From the NCBI RefSeq assembly GCF_002844555.1, contig NZ_PJNI01000009.1, positions 62,001 to 126,000 of the forward strand: a stretch of DNA of 64,000 nucleotides. The letters run 5' to 3'. The notes below the pieces were generated by a model. It did not search any database. It was not told the origin of the DNA and saw nothing but the letters and a program-made list of their open reading frames with translations. A program made the translations under genes and the position numbers. This DNA comes from Brumimicrobium salinarum. Its GTDB lineage: Bacteria; Bacteroidota; Bacteroidia; Flavobacteriales_D; Crocinitomicaceae. Below, one piece after another: positions 48,898 to 59,144 of the stretch. The number at the start of each line of letters is the position of its first letter. Positions within the stretch are counted from its first letter, which is position 1.

Positions 48898-50160
48898 TTA
48901 TTTTAAATTATACTCCTTAATCTTTCGATATAATGTTCGTTCAGATATTCCAAGTTCTTTTGCAGCATCTTTTCGTTTACCGTGATGTTTTTCCAAAGCT
49001 TTTTTGACAAACTCCATTTCTCTTTCTTCTAAAGACAATGACTCCTCTACCTCAACATGATCTTCAAAATCGCTATCCACAATCGTCATTTCCTCTTGTT
49101 CTGGGTAATTTGTCTTGTGAACTTCATCTCTAACTCCAGCTTCCAATAATCGTTTGCTGTCTTCATTAGAAATATCAGAATACACACGATTAAGCACATC
49201 ACGTTGAGAACCGGTTAAATCAACATCCTTATTCCCATTCAGCAATTCAATTACAAGCTTTTTAAGCTCATTCATATCACGCTTCATGTCAAAAAGAAAC
49301 TTATAAATTAATTCTCGATCAGAAAAAGCATCAGATTCGCTAGACTTTTCATTAATTACTGACGGCAGTTCTGGAATTACATCTTCTGGTAAATATGATT
49401 TCAATTTCTCTGCAGAAATTGCACGTTCATTTTCAATTACCGAAATTTGCTCAACTACATTTTTTAATTGTCTAATATTTCCTGGCCAAGGATATTTCTC
49501 TAAACCAATTACCCCTTCACTATCTAACTTTATTGCTGGCATGCGGTATTTTTCGGCAAAATCAGCAGCAAACTTTCTAAATAAAAGATGAATATCCTCC
49601 TTTCTTTCTCGAAGCGGCGGTAATTTAATTGGCACCGTACTCAAACGGTATAATAAATCTTCTCTGAATTTATTTTTCTGGATGGCTTTAGCCATGTTTT
49701 CATTGGTAGCAGCAACCACACGAACATTTGTTTTAATAACCTTTGAAGAACCTACGCGAATAAATTCTCCAGTTTCCAAAACCCTTAACAATCTCACCTG
49801 AGTTTGTTGCGGTAGTTCTGCTACTTCATCCAAAAATATAGTTCCACCATCAGCTACTTCAAAATATCCTTTCCTACTGCCACTCGCACCAGTAAACGCA
49901 CCTTTCTCATGTCCAAAAAGCTCTGAATCAATCGTTCCTTCCGGTATAGCACCACAGTTCACAGCGATATAGCTTCCATGTTTACGACTGCTTAATTGAT
50001 GAATAACTTGAGGAATAATCTCTTTTCCGGTTCCACTTTCACCTGTCACTAAAACAGAAATATCTGTTGGTGCAACCTGAACCGCAACTTCTAAGGCACG
50101 ATTTAAACCCGAGGAATTACCTATAATTCCAAATCTCTGTTTAATTTGCTGAATGTTCAT
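48898..50160 (-). CDS. Sigma-54-dependent transcriptional activator without a sensor domain
   Basis: This 420-residue protein begins directly with the AAA+ domain (residues 1-240). Walker A is GESGTGKE, the sigma-54 contact loop is GAFTGA, and the Walker B region includes GTIFLDEVAELP; a further conserved segment is RLLRVLETGEFIRVGSSK. A 130-residue hydrophilic linker follows. A Fis-type helix-turn-helix closes the protein (KRKDAAKELGISERTLYRKIKEY). There is no receiver or GAF/PAS domain, so activity would depend on expression or a partner. It lies between miaB and lptE with 12- and 8-bp gaps, so it is probably in the same operon. Confidence 0.92.
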   Translation of the reverse strand: MNIQQIKQRFGIIGNSSGLNRALEVAVQVAPTDISVLVTGESGTGKEIIPQVIHQLSSRKHGSYIAVNCGAIPEGTIDSELFGHEKGAFTGASGSRKGYFEVADGGTIFLDEVAELPQQTQVRLLRVLETGEFIRVGSSKVIKTNVRVVAATNENMAKAIQKNKFREDLLYRLSTVPIKLPPLRERKEDIHLLFRKFAADFAEKYRMPAIKLDSEGVIGLEKYPWPGNIRQLKNVVEQISVIENERAISAEKLKSYLPEDVIPELPSVINEKSSESDAFSDRELIYKFLFDMKRDMNELKKLVIELLNGNKDVDLTGSQRDVLNRVYSDISNEDSKRLLEAGVRDEVHKTNYPEQEEMTIVDSDFEDHVEVEESLSLEEREMEFVKKALEKHHGKRKDAAKELGISERTLYRKIKEYNLK

Positions 50161-50172
50161 AAACTACACAAT

Positions 50173-51600
50173 TTAAACTTCAACAATTTCACCTTTTAAA
50201 GAAGCTTTGTTGGCTGCCGTAATTTTTACCATTACATAATCGCCAATTTTTGCATCCTTTTTATCAAATATCACCTTGTGATTTTTATCTGTTCGCCCCA
50301 TTAACTGTTCTGAAGAACGACGAGATTCCTTTTCTATTAACACTTCTTGAATTTCGCCTATCTGCTTATTGTTTATTGCTAAACTGTGTTTATGCTGTAA
50401 TTCTATTACTTCTTCAAGACGACGTTGTTTAACATCTTCAGGAACATTATCCTCGTATTTACGCTCTGCCAAAGTTTTTGGTCGCTCAGAGTATTTGTAC
50501 ATGTAAGCTGAATCATATCTAACCTCCTTCATAATGGAAAGTGTATCTTGATGTTGCTCTTCAGTCTCATCACAAAACCCAGTAATGATATCTGTAGATA
50601 TCCCACAATCTGGTATAATTCGCTTAATTGCATCAATTCTATTCATATACCATTCACGTGTATAACCTCTGTTCATTCTTTTGAGTACATCACTATTTCC
50701 GGATTGTACTGGTAAATGAATATAATTACATACATTCTTGTGTTTTGCAATAGCATGCAAGACATCATCTGTCATATCTTTAGGATGGGAAGTAGAAAAA
50801 CGAACACGTAACTTTGGATGTACTCCTGCAACCATTTCTAATAATTGTGCAAAATTCGTGGTTGGTTTAGTTTCATCTTTTATTTCTCCTTTACTGGTCA
50901 TATTCCATCTGTATGAGTCAACATTTTGCCCCAACAAAGTCACTTCTCGATATCCTGCATTATACAAAGCTGCACATTCTTGCACAATGGTGTGTGGGTC
51001 TCTACTTCTCTCTCTACCTCTGGTGAAAGGAACCACACAAAAAGAACACATATTATCACAACCTCTTGTTATACTCACAAACCCGGTTACTCCGTTTTTA
51101 TCTAAACGTACAGGGCTAATATCTGCATAAGTTTCATCACGTGACAATAAAACGTTCACAGCTTTTTGTCCGCCATCAACCGCTTCAATTAAACCAGGTA
51201 AATCTCGGTAAGAATCAGGTCCTGCGACTAAGTCAACTAACTTTTCCTCCTCTAAGAGATTTGTTTTTAACCGTTCGGCCATACACCCCAATATACCTAT
51301 TACCATTCCTGGCTTTTGTTTTTTCGCTTTATTAAATTGTGTAAGTCGATTTCTTATTCTTTGCTCTGCATTTTCTCGAATACTACACGTATTTATCAAA
51401 ACAACATCTGCCTCATTTGAATCTTGGGTAGTCACGTATCCTTGATCTATAAGTATAGAGGCTACAACCTCACTATCGGAGAAATTCATAGCGCATCCGT
51501 AACTTTCTAAAAACAATTTCTTACCCTCTTCCTTATCATTCATGGATAGAGCCTCACCTTGACGCTCTTCATCCATATCCTTATCTAATACAATTCCCAT
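50173..51600 (-). CDS. miaB: tRNA-2-methylthio-N6-dimethylallyladenosine synthase (MiaB)
   Basis: This 475-residue radical SAM methylthiotransferase has the UPF0004 domain ([14 protein letters not shown] with the first iron-sulfur Cys, [21 protein letters not shown]). The radical SAM CxxxCxxC is in [13 protein letters not shown], and the TRAM domain forms the last 65 residues. It converts i6A37 to ms2i6A37 in tRNAs. It is the first gene of the operon and has a near-perfect promoter 25 bp upstream of the start. Confidence 0.96.
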   Translation of the reverse strand: MGIVLDKDMDEERQGEALSMNDKEEGKKLFLESYGCAMNFSDSEVVASILIDQGYVTTQDSNEADVVLINTCSIRENAEQRIRNRLTQFNKAKKQKPGMVIGILGCMAERLKTNLLEEEKLVDLVAGPDSYRDLPGLIEAVDGGQKAVNVLLSRDETYADISPVRLDKNGVTGFVSITRGCDNMCSFCVVPFTRGRERSRDPHTIVQECAALYNAGYREVTLLGQNVDSYRWNMTSKGEIKDETKPTTNFAQLLEMVAGVHPKLRVRFSTSHPKDMTDDVLHAIAKHKNVCNYIHLPVQSGNSDVLKRMNRGYTREWYMNRIDAIKRIIPDCGISTDIITGFCDETEEQHQDTLSIMKEVRYDSAYMYKYSERPKTLAERKYEDNVPEDVKQRRLEEVIELQHKHSLAINNKQIGEIQEVLIEKESRRSSEQLMGRTDKNHKVIFDKKDAKIGDYVMVKITAANKASLKGEIVEV

Positions 51601-51625
51601 TGCTAATTTTCAATTTTATGAACTG

Positions 51626-51656
51626 CAAAGATATACTTTCTTCTTCAGGTGTCAAA
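51626..51656 (-). promoter_or_regulatory. Promoter of the miaB-secG operon
   Basis: On the minus strand TTTG (51653-51656), a 19-bp spacer, and TATCTTTG (51626-51633) match both elements of the Bacteroidota sigma-A consensus exactly. Confidence 0.75.
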
Positions 51657-51846
51657 ATGTCAGTCGATATTTTTAAATAAAAGTTTCCATAAAACTTTTT
51701 GATTTTAAAATTGTAATAATTTGTAGTGTATTTTTGAATCCTTAATAAAAATTCTGAAAAGTAAAATCAAAGGAAAGTTTGTTATTGGTATTAATTTAAA
51801 GTTATTTTGCATTCAATTTCATTAAAAGTAAATACGGTTTATCATT

Positions 51847-54249
51847 ATGGCAAAGAATTTAGTAATTGTTGAGTCCCCTGCAAAAGCAAAAACAATAGAA
51901 GGATATTTAGGTAAAGATTTCCTTGTTTTATCAAGTTATGGACACGTAAGAGATTTAGCTAAAAAGGGCGTAGCAATCGACATCGAGAATAATTTCAAAC
52001 CTAATTATGAAATAAGTACAGATAAAAAATCTGTAATTACAGATTTAAAAAAGGAAGTTAAGAAATCAGAAACTGTTTGGCTAGCAACGGATGAGGACCG
52101 TGAAGGAGAAGCAATATCTTGGCATCTTTATGAAACCTTGAAATTAAAAAATAAAGATACCAAAAGAATTACTTTCAATGAAATCACGAAATCGGCAGTT
52201 CAAAAAGCAATTGAACAACCAAGAGAAATAAATCAAGAATTGGTAAATGCTCAGCAGGCAAGACGAGTTCTAGATCGATTGGTAGGATTTGAACTTTCTC
52301 CAGTATTATGGAAAAAAGTAAAACCTAGTCTGTCCGCAGGAAGAGTTCAATCTGTTGCTGTAAGATTGATCGTAGAAAGAGAACGGGAGATAATGAATTT
52401 CAAACCCGATAATTACTTTAGGGTTACTGGAGATTTCGTTAGCGGTAAAGACAAGATAGCTGCTACTTTGGCTCACAACTTAAAGTCTAGTGAAAAAGTA
52501 GAGGCATTTCTAAACGATTGTAGCACTGCCAATTTTAAGGTTAATGAGGTTACCAAAAAGCCGGGAAAGAAAAATCCAAGCGCACCATTTATCACATCTA
52601 CCTTACAACAAGAAGCAAGTTTAAAGCTTGGCTTTAGTGTTTCAAGAACCATGCGTGTTGCACAAAGTTTATATGAATCTGGGCTTATAACTTATATGAG
52701 AACAGACAGCGTAAACCTTTCCGAAACAGCCATGGAAGGCGCAAAAAAGACAATCGTTTCTAATTATGGGGCCGAGTTTAGTAATCCAAAAAAATATAAA
52801 AGTAAAAGTGCCGGAGCGCAAGAGGCACACGAGGCGATTCGTCCAACAGACTTCAGTGTTTCATCCGTTAATAAAGGCAATGATGAAAATCGCCTTTACG
52901 ATTTGATTTGGAAAAGATCAATTGCTTCTCAAATGAGTCCTGCGAAATTAGAAAGAACAACGATAAAAATAGGTGCTGATAACGTAGAAGACATCTTCAT
53001 TGCAAAAGGAGAAGTAATCAAATTTGAAGGATTCTTAAAAGTTTACTTGGAATCACAACTTGAAGATGAAGATGATGAAGATAAAGCATTAGAAGGATTA
53101 TTACCTGATCTTAAGGAAGGAACAGAACTCGATAAATTAGCAATCGTTGCACGAGAACGCTTTACAAAAGCAGCTCCAAGATACGTAGAAGCTTCATTGG
53201 TAAAAAAATTAGAAGAACTAGGAATTGGTAGACCGTCCACTTATGCACCTACAATTTCTACCATACAAAAACGTGGGTATGTAGAAAAACTAGAACGAGA
53301 AGGTACTGAACGAACCTACCTTATATATACACTTGATGAAAAAGGAACAAAGAAAGAAGAAGCAACAGAAATAACTGGACGCGATCGTAATAAACTTTCT
53401 CCTTCAGATATTGGAATGGTGGTAACTGACTTCCTTGTAGAACACTTTGGAGACATTCTAAACTACAATTTTACCGCTGAAGTAGAACAGGAGTTTGACG
53501 AAATTGCCAACGGATTAAAAGAATGGACAGAAATGATCAAACGTTTTTATGATCCATTTCATAAAACAGTTGAACATACACTAGAACATTCTGAACGCGC
53601 ATCGGGTGAGAGATATTTAGGAGAACATCCTAAAACTGGCGAAAAAGTAATTGTTAGAATTGGACGTTACGGTCCAATGGCACAAATAGGAGATACTGAA
53701 GGTGAGAAAAAAGCAAGATTTGCAAGCTTACGCCCACAACAATCAATCGAAACAATAACATTTGATGAAGTTATGGATTTGTTTAAACTTCCTAGAGAAT
53801 TAGGCGAGTTTGAAGATAAAGTAGTAAAAGCAAACATCGGACGTTTTGGACCTTATGTGCAACATGACGGTAAATTTGTATCGATAAAAGAAGACGATCC
53901 TATGGATATCGAGCTTGATCGCGCAATTGAATTAATAAAAGAGAAGCGCATTGAAGATGCAAAAAAGTTAATCAAAACATTCCCCGAGGATGACAACATG
54001 CAGTTACTTAATGGTCGATGGGGACCGTACTTGAAAATTGGTAAGAAAAACTATAAACTCCCTAAAGATCTTGAGGAAGAAGATATTCCGAAGCTAACCT
54101 ACGAGCAGTGTGTTGAAATATCGGAAAATCAGCCTAAGAAAACAGGACGCAAAAAAAGTACTGCAAAGAAAAAGAGTACAACAAAAAAGAAAAGTACGAC
54201 GAAGAAAAAAAGTACGACGAAGAAAAAAACAACAGAAAAAAAGAAATAA
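51847..54249 (+). CDS. topA: DNA topoisomerase I
   Basis: This 800-residue type IA topoisomerase has the Toprim start LVIVESPAKAKTIEGYLG and DEDREGE. The active-site Tyr is in GLITYMRTDSVNLS, and three C-terminal zinc-free topo C domains are suggested by repeats such as IGRYGPMAQIGD and IGRFGPYVQHDG. The last 40 residues are Lys-rich with four KKKST units in a row, probably a DNA-binding tail. It relaxes negative supercoils. The arginase-fold gene starts 30 bp downstream. Confidence 0.97.
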   Translation: MAKNLVIVESPAKAKTIEGYLGKDFLVLSSYGHVRDLAKKGVAIDIENNFKPNYEISTDKKSVITDLKKEVKKSETVWLATDEDREGEAISWHLYETLKLKNKDTKRITFNEITKSAVQKAIEQPREINQELVNAQQARRVLDRLVGFELSPVLWKKVKPSLSAGRVQSVAVRLIVEREREIMNFKPDNYFRVTGDFVSGKDKIAATLAHNLKSSEKVEAFLNDCSTANFKVNEVTKKPGKKNPSAPFITSTLQQEASLKLGFSVSRTMRVAQSLYESGLITYMRTDSVNLSETAMEGAKKTIVSNYGAEFSNPKKYKSKSAGAQEAHEAIRPTDFSVSSVNKGNDENRLYDLIWKRSIASQMSPAKLERTTIKIGADNVEDIFIAKGEVIKFEGFLKVYLESQLEDEDDEDKALEGLLPDLKEGTELDKLAIVARERFTKAAPRYVEASLVKKLEELGIGRPSTYAPTISTIQKRGYVEKLEREGTERTYLIYTLDEKGTKKEEATEITGRDRNKLSPSDIGMVVTDFLVEHFGDILNYNFTAEVEQEFDEIANGLKEWTEMIKRFYDPFHKTVEHTLEHSERASGERYLGEHPKTGEKVIVRIGRYGPMAQIGDTEGEKKARFASLRPQQSIETITFDEVMDLFKLPRELGEFEDKVVKANIGRFGPYVQHDGKFVSIKEDDPMDIELDRAIELIKEKRIEDAKKLIKTFPEDDNMQLLNGRWGPYLKIGKKNYKLPKDLEEEDIPKLTYEQCVEISENQPKKTGRKKSTAKKKSTTKKKSTTKKKSTTKKKTTEKKK

Positions 54250-54279
54250 GTTCGTAAACATCCATTCAGAAAACGAAAA

Positions 54280-55434
54280 ATGAAAGACATATCCTTATAT
54301 TTTCAACCTGTCGGAAATACAGAAGAAAAAATAGAAGATTCTTTACATACTTATATTAATATATATCAAGAGGAAGAATTTCCAACTTTAGATAAAAAAG
54401 GGGTCGCCATTTTTCACGTACCTGAATACCGTAACGATACTCATGCTAAAGAGAAGCGATACAAAAATGAATTTAGAAACAAACTATATCGTTTATTCAG
54501 TGGTTCTAATTGGGAGCACACTATTTACGATTTAGGCAATATAGCACCTGGTAAACACATTAACGACACCTTTCATGCTATAGAAACTGTATGTGAAGAA
54601 CTCATAAAAAAAGAAATTATCCCAATAGTCGTTGGAGGAACACATGATCTTACCAACGCTATTTACAACACCTACGGCAAACTTGAACAATTGGTAAACT
54701 TAACTGTAGTGGATCACAAGATAGACTTAGGAGATGCTAATCAACAAGTTAAGAGTGATGGTTGGTTGAGTCATTTACTACTTCAAAAACCGTGTTACCT
54801 CTTCAATTTTGCAAACATTGGCTTACAAGGTCATTACACCAGTAAAAATTCATTAAAGCTTTTTGAAGAGTTATATTTCGATGTTACGAGGTTAGGTGAC
54901 ATCAGCAGTAACATAACTTTAGCTGAGCCTCAACTAAGAAACACAGATTTGCTTAGTTTTGATTTAAACAGCATCAGAGCAAGTGATTTACAGAATGAGA
55001 ATTACTCATCGCCCAATGGTGTTTTTGCCCACGAAGCTTGTCAAATAATGAGATACGCAGGAATAAGCGACAAATTAACAAGCGTTGGTGTTTTTAATTA
55101 TTTCAGTGAAAATCATCAAGTAACAGATGAACTCCTCGCGCAACTCATTTGGTATTTCAACGAAGGATATGCCAATAGAAAGGGAGACTTTCCGATTGGA
55201 AGCAAAAAAAGTTACACCAAGTACCGGGTGTTTTTGGAAGAACTCAATGAAGAAATTTTGTTCTACAAAAGCGACAAGTCTAGCCGATGGTGGATTGAAG
55301 TTCCTTATCCTGGAACTTCAAAATCTAAATTCTTAAGACATCAAATGGTTCCCTGCGATTATAACACTTACCAAGAAGCAATGAAAGGAGAGATTCCAGA
55401 TGTTTGGTGGAAGACATATCAAAAGTTTGTATAA
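54280..55434 (+). CDS. Arginase-fold protein lacking key metal ligands
   Basis: This 384-residue protein has the ureohydrolase layout, but the Mn-binding motifs are altered. GGDHS reads GGTHD (H122 kept). DAHxD reads DHKID, so D145 and D149 are kept but the middle His is K147. SxDxD reads SFDLN, with D228 kept and N230 in place of the second Asp. Bacteroidota relatives next to topA and the gld genes are often labelled formimidoylglutamase. With two of six ligands changed, normal binuclear Mn catalysis is doubtful. It is followed by porP after 180 bp. Confidence 0.8.
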   Translation: MKDISLYFQPVGNTEEKIEDSLHTYINIYQEEEFPTLDKKGVAIFHVPEYRNDTHAKEKRYKNEFRNKLYRLFSGSNWEHTIYDLGNIAPGKHINDTFHAIETVCEELIKKEIIPIVVGGTHDLTNAIYNTYGKLEQLVNLTVVDHKIDLGDANQQVKSDGWLSHLLLQKPCYLFNFANIGLQGHYTSKNSLKLFEELYFDVTRLGDISSNITLAEPQLRNTDLLSFDLNSIRASDLQNENYSSPNGVFAHEACQIMRYAGISDKLTSVGVFNYFSENHQVTDELLAQLIWYFNEGYANRKGDFPIGSKKSYTKYRVFLEELNEEILFYKSDKSSRWWIEVPYPGTSKSKFLRHQMVPCDYNTYQEAMKGEIPDVWWKTYQKFV

Positions 55435-55616
55435 ACAAATATTACGAAAGATTTCGAAAACCAATAAAGCACCGAAAAGCATTATTTTATTACAGAAAAT
55501 CGAGAATTTTATTTTTTTTATTTTCTTTTTACATTTTTTTAACTACTTTAGTCGACTGATGAAGGTAATAAAACCATCGTCAAAGGCTTAAACTATTGAA
55601 AAGAAGCAGTATAACT

Positions 55617-56543
55617 ATGAAAAAACTTTTACTTATTTCTATCTTAATATCCGTAAGCGTTCTATATACTTACGGACAACAGGACAAAGTTCTTACACAT
55701 TTTATTTTTGATAAGATGAGTATTAATCCTGGAGCAACAGGTGTCGGAATGAACCATCAGGTTTGTGGAACAATGATTTACCGAAATCAATGGGATAAAT
55801 TTAATGGTGCCCCCAACTCAGTTTTAGTTAATGCAGAAGCAAATCTATCTCAGTACTTTCCAAGTGCTGCAGGTATTTCATTCTATCATGATGCTATTGG
55901 ATACTCAAGACAAAACAACCTCACTTTGAACTACGCTTATCATTTGAATTTAGCGGATGGTGTTCTTGGAATAGGAGCTGCATTAGGAATGGTAAGTTAT
56001 GGAATGAATCCTACATGGATCACTCCTGACGGAAACCCAAATGACAACTCACTTCCTGAGTCAAAATCACAAGCCACTTTTGATGCTAATTTCGGAGTTT
56101 ACTATATGTCAAACGGAGGTTGGTATGCAGGACTTTCTTCAACACATTTACCTGCAATGGGTTTAAGTGATTTAAACTTTAACACCGCTAGACATTATTA
56201 TGCAATGGGTGGTTATCGCATGGATGAAGCATTTGATGTTTCTCCGCTTTCACTCGAAGCGAATGTCCTTGTTAGATCGGATTTCAAAGTATTGAGTTCC
56301 GACATTAACGTAAGAGCAATCTGGGATGATATGTTTTATGGAGGAGTAACTTTTAGAACAACAGATGCTATTGGAATTATGGCAGGTTTAAACTGGAATT
56401 CATTTACATTTGGTTATTCTTATGACATCACTGTTAATCGAATTTCAAATATTTCAGCAGGTTCTCACGAACTCCTTGTGAAATATTGTCATCCATTGCC
56501 TCCAATTCCAATTACAAAGGCAAGAAATCCAAGATATTTATAA
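55617..56543 (+). CDS. PorP/SprF-family T9SS outer-membrane protein
   Basis: The start is at the ATG at 55617 (MKKLLLISILISVSVLYTYGQQ), giving a 308-residue protein with a signal peptide; the frame continues a few codons upstream to a TTG. The sequence has the PorP/SprF pattern FIFDKMSINPGATG, YRNQWDKFNGAPNS and repeated barrel strands ending YDITVNRISNISAGSHE. Such proteins form a beta-barrel linked to the T9SS. It directly precedes gldK in the conserved porP-gldK-L-M-N order. Confidence 0.9.
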   Translation: MKKLLLISILISVSVLYTYGQQDKVLTHFIFDKMSINPGATGVGMNHQVCGTMIYRNQWDKFNGAPNSVLVNAEANLSQYFPSAAGISFYHDAIGYSRQNNLTLNYAYHLNLADGVLGIGAALGMVSYGMNPTWITPDGNPNDNSLPESKSQATFDANFGVYYMSNGGWYAGLSSTHLPAMGLSDLNFNTARHYYAMGGYRMDEAFDVSPLSLEANVLVRSDFKVLSSDINVRAIWDDMFYGGVTFRTTDAIGIMAGLNWNSFTFGYSYDITVNRISNISAGSHELLVKYCHPLPPIPITKARNPRYL

Positions 56544-56653
56544 AACTTTAATTAGAAACTGTAACCATTTACAAAGCTTTACCGTTATATTAATCCCAAG
56601 TATGTTGATCCTGTAGAAAGTTATTGGAGATTCGGAAAGCAAAAACGAGGTAT

Positions 56654-58198
56654 ATGAAAAAATTATTAATTATTGGTTTAATCGGGTTAATACTCGGGTC
56701 TTGTAGTACAAGATCAGGGCATTTAACAGGTGTTTTAGGTAGACAAGTTTACTACCCTGAAATTCCATTAGGAATGGTCTATATTCCATCAGGTTCTTAT
56801 ATCATGGGGCAAAATGACCAAGATGTTCCTTTTATGCATCAATCAGTTGCTAAGACGGTATCTGTTCAAGCATTTTATATGGATCAAACAGAAATCACTA
56901 ACAATGAATACCGTCAATTCGTTAATTGGGTAAGAGATTCGATAGCGCGTACAACAATTTATACCACAGTTGAAGAAGACGAGACTGCTGATAGATTCTT
57001 AAACTATCGTGAAGAATATTACGATGAAGGTATCGTTGAGTGGGTTGAATACGAATCAAGTGACCGTTTCGAAAACATTGAGAAGTTTCCATTGAACTGG
57101 GATCGTTCATTCTCGTATGATGATCCAGAGTTAGTTCCGTTATTAACTGATATGTATTATCCATCATCGCAACGTTTCTACAAAAGAAAAGAGTTTGATA
57201 CAAGAAAGTTAAACTTCAAATATTACTGGATTGATATTGTTGAAGCTGCACGTAGAGGTAAAATTCATATCAAGCAGGACGGATATGATAATACGGGGTC
57301 TAAACTTGACAATGATCACCGTACATTGCGTACACCAAAGCATCCTTTTACGAAGGAAGAACAAGGACAAGACAAAGATATGGGTCGTGTTAATAAACTT
57401 GGACAAAACAATGCCATTAGAGGACACGAAAACAGACAACGTTTTGTGATTGAGGAAACAATTAATGTTTATCCTGATACTTTATGTTGGGTACGTGATT
57501 TTACATATTCTTTCAATGACCCAATGACTAATATGTATTTTTGGCATCCTGCGTACGACAACTATCCTGTCGTAGGAGTAACGTGGGTTCAAGCAAAAGC
57601 ATTTAATGTATGGAGAACCCAGCTTTTAAATAGTTGGTTACAATCCATGGGAGAAATCTATGTTAATGATTTCCGTTTACCAACAGAAGCAGAATGGGAA
57701 AGAGCATCTCGTGGTGATTTAGATTTGTCACAATATCCTTGGGGTGGTCCTTATATCAGAAACTCTTCAGGATGTTTCTTAGGAAACTTTAAACCGATGA
57801 GAGGAAGATATTTTGAAGATGGAGGTTTCCATACTGTTAAGGCATTTTCTTACAATCCAAATGGTTGGGGATTATATTGTATGGCTGGAAACGTATCTGA
57901 ATGGTGTGAAACTGCATATGACGAGTCTATGTATGAAATGTCTCATGACTTGAATCCAGAATACCGTTACAACGCAATGGATTGGGATCCACCATCAATG
58001 AAGCGTAAAGTAATAAGAGGAGGTTCATGGAAAGATATTGGATATTACTTACAGAATAGTACAAGAACTTATGAGTATAGAGATACAGCTAAATCATACA
58101 TTGGATTTAGATCTGTTGCAACTCATTTAGGTCGTGGAGGAAGAGATTTCTCAAGTGAAGGAGGTGAAGAATTAGATCAAGACCTTCAATTAAGATAA
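56654..58198 (+). CDS. gldK: T9SS ring lipoprotein GldK
   Basis: The start is at the ATG at 56654, giving 514 residues; an upstream TTG only adds ten residues. A lipoprotein signal (IGLILGSC) precedes an FGE-sulfatase (SUMF1-like) domain with MVYIPSGSYIMGQND, NNEYRQFVNWV, RLPTEAEWERASRG and GNVSEWCETAYDE. GldK/PorK forms the periplasmic ring of the T9SS with GldN. gldL follows 58 bp downstream. Confidence 0.95.
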   Translation: MKKLLIIGLIGLILGSCSTRSGHLTGVLGRQVYYPEIPLGMVYIPSGSYIMGQNDQDVPFMHQSVAKTVSVQAFYMDQTEITNNEYRQFVNWVRDSIARTTIYTTVEEDETADRFLNYREEYYDEGIVEWVEYESSDRFENIEKFPLNWDRSFSYDDPELVPLLTDMYYPSSQRFYKRKEFDTRKLNFKYYWIDIVEAARRGKIHIKQDGYDNTGSKLDNDHRTLRTPKHPFTKEEQGQDKDMGRVNKLGQNNAIRGHENRQRFVIEETINVYPDTLCWVRDFTYSFNDPMTNMYFWHPAYDNYPVVGVTWVQAKAFNVWRTQLLNSWLQSMGEIYVNDFRLPTEAEWERASRGDLDLSQYPWGGPYIRNSSGCFLGNFKPMRGRYFEDGGFHTVKAFSYNPNGWGLYCMAGNVSEWCETAYDESMYEMSHDLNPEYRYNAMDWDPPSMKRKVIRGGSWKDIGYYLQNSTRTYEYRDTAKSYIGFRSVATHLGRGGRDFSSEGGEELDQDLQLR

Positions 58199-58256
58199 GA
58201 ACAAACAAGTAAATAAAAACAAATAAATAAATCGTTAAACCTTAAAAATTAAAACT

Positions 58257-59078
58257 ATGAAACCAGGAAGTAAAGGATGGAAAAATTTTATGGCTAAATT
58301 ATACGGTATCGGAGCGGCCGTAGTAATTCTAGGAGCATTATTCAAAATTATGCACTGGCCAGGGGCAGGTCCGATGTTAGTTGTAGGTCTAGGAACTGAA
58401 GCACTTATTTTCGTATTCTCGGCATTTGAACCAATACATGAGGATCCGAATTGGGAATTAGTATATCCCGAATTAGCTTTAGGAAATGATGAAGACTTCA
58501 ATCCAGAAGAGCTACAATCAGGGTCTAGACGTGGAGGAAATGGTGGTACAGGTATCACTGGTGAACTCGACAAAATGCTCGAAGAAGCGAATATAGATAG
58601 TGAGCTTTTAAATCGCTTAGGTGAAGGAATGAAAGCTTTAGGAGATAATGCCGCACAATTAAAAGGTGTAACATCAGCAGCTGCTGCAACAGATTCGTAT
58701 GTTGAAAGTTTACAAGCCGCTTCAGATAAAGTTTCACAGCTTTCAGAGTCGTATGAAAGAGCATCGGTTGCAATTTCAGGAATGACGTCTTCAACAGAGG
58801 AAGGTCAATCTTTCGGAGAGCAAATGCAAAAAGTATCGAAGAACTTATCAGCTTTGAATAATGTTTATGAGCTCCAATTAAAAGGTTCATCGGCACACTT
58901 AGAGGCAACTGAAAAGTTCCAAGGACAAGTTACAGATATGATGCAAAACTTATCTGAATCTGTTGAAGATACAAAACTATACAAAGAAAATATGTCTATG
59001 TTGTCTAAGAATTTAACAGACTTAAATAATGTATATGGTAACATGCTTAAAGCAATGACAGTTAGAGATAACGGTTAA
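58257..59078 (+). CDS. gldL: T9SS/gliding motor protein GldL
   Basis: This 273-residue protein has two membrane helices near the N-terminus (MAKLYGIGAAVVILGALFKIMHWPG with the conserved KxxHWPG-like turn, and LVVGLGTEALIFVFSAF). A long coiled-coil-rich cytoplasmic region follows. GldL and GldM form the inner-membrane motor that turns proton flow into mechanical work. A conserved Glu in the second helix (GTEAL) is in place. Confidence 0.96.
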   Translation: MKPGSKGWKNFMAKLYGIGAAVVILGALFKIMHWPGAGPMLVVGLGTEALIFVFSAFEPIHEDPNWELVYPELALGNDEDFNPEELQSGSRRGGNGGTGITGELDKMLEEANIDSELLNRLGEGMKALGDNAAQLKGVTSAAAATDSYVESLQAASDKVSQLSESYERASVAISGMTSSTEEGQSFGEQMQKVSKNLSALNNVYELQLKGSSAHLEATEKFQGQVTDMMQNLSESVEDTKLYKENMSMLSKNLTDLNNVYGNMLKAMTVRDNG

Positions 59079-59144
59079 TTATCATATCGAACCAACAAAG
59101 AAAGGTTCAACATTAATTAGTAAATTCTAAAATATTAATAAAAG

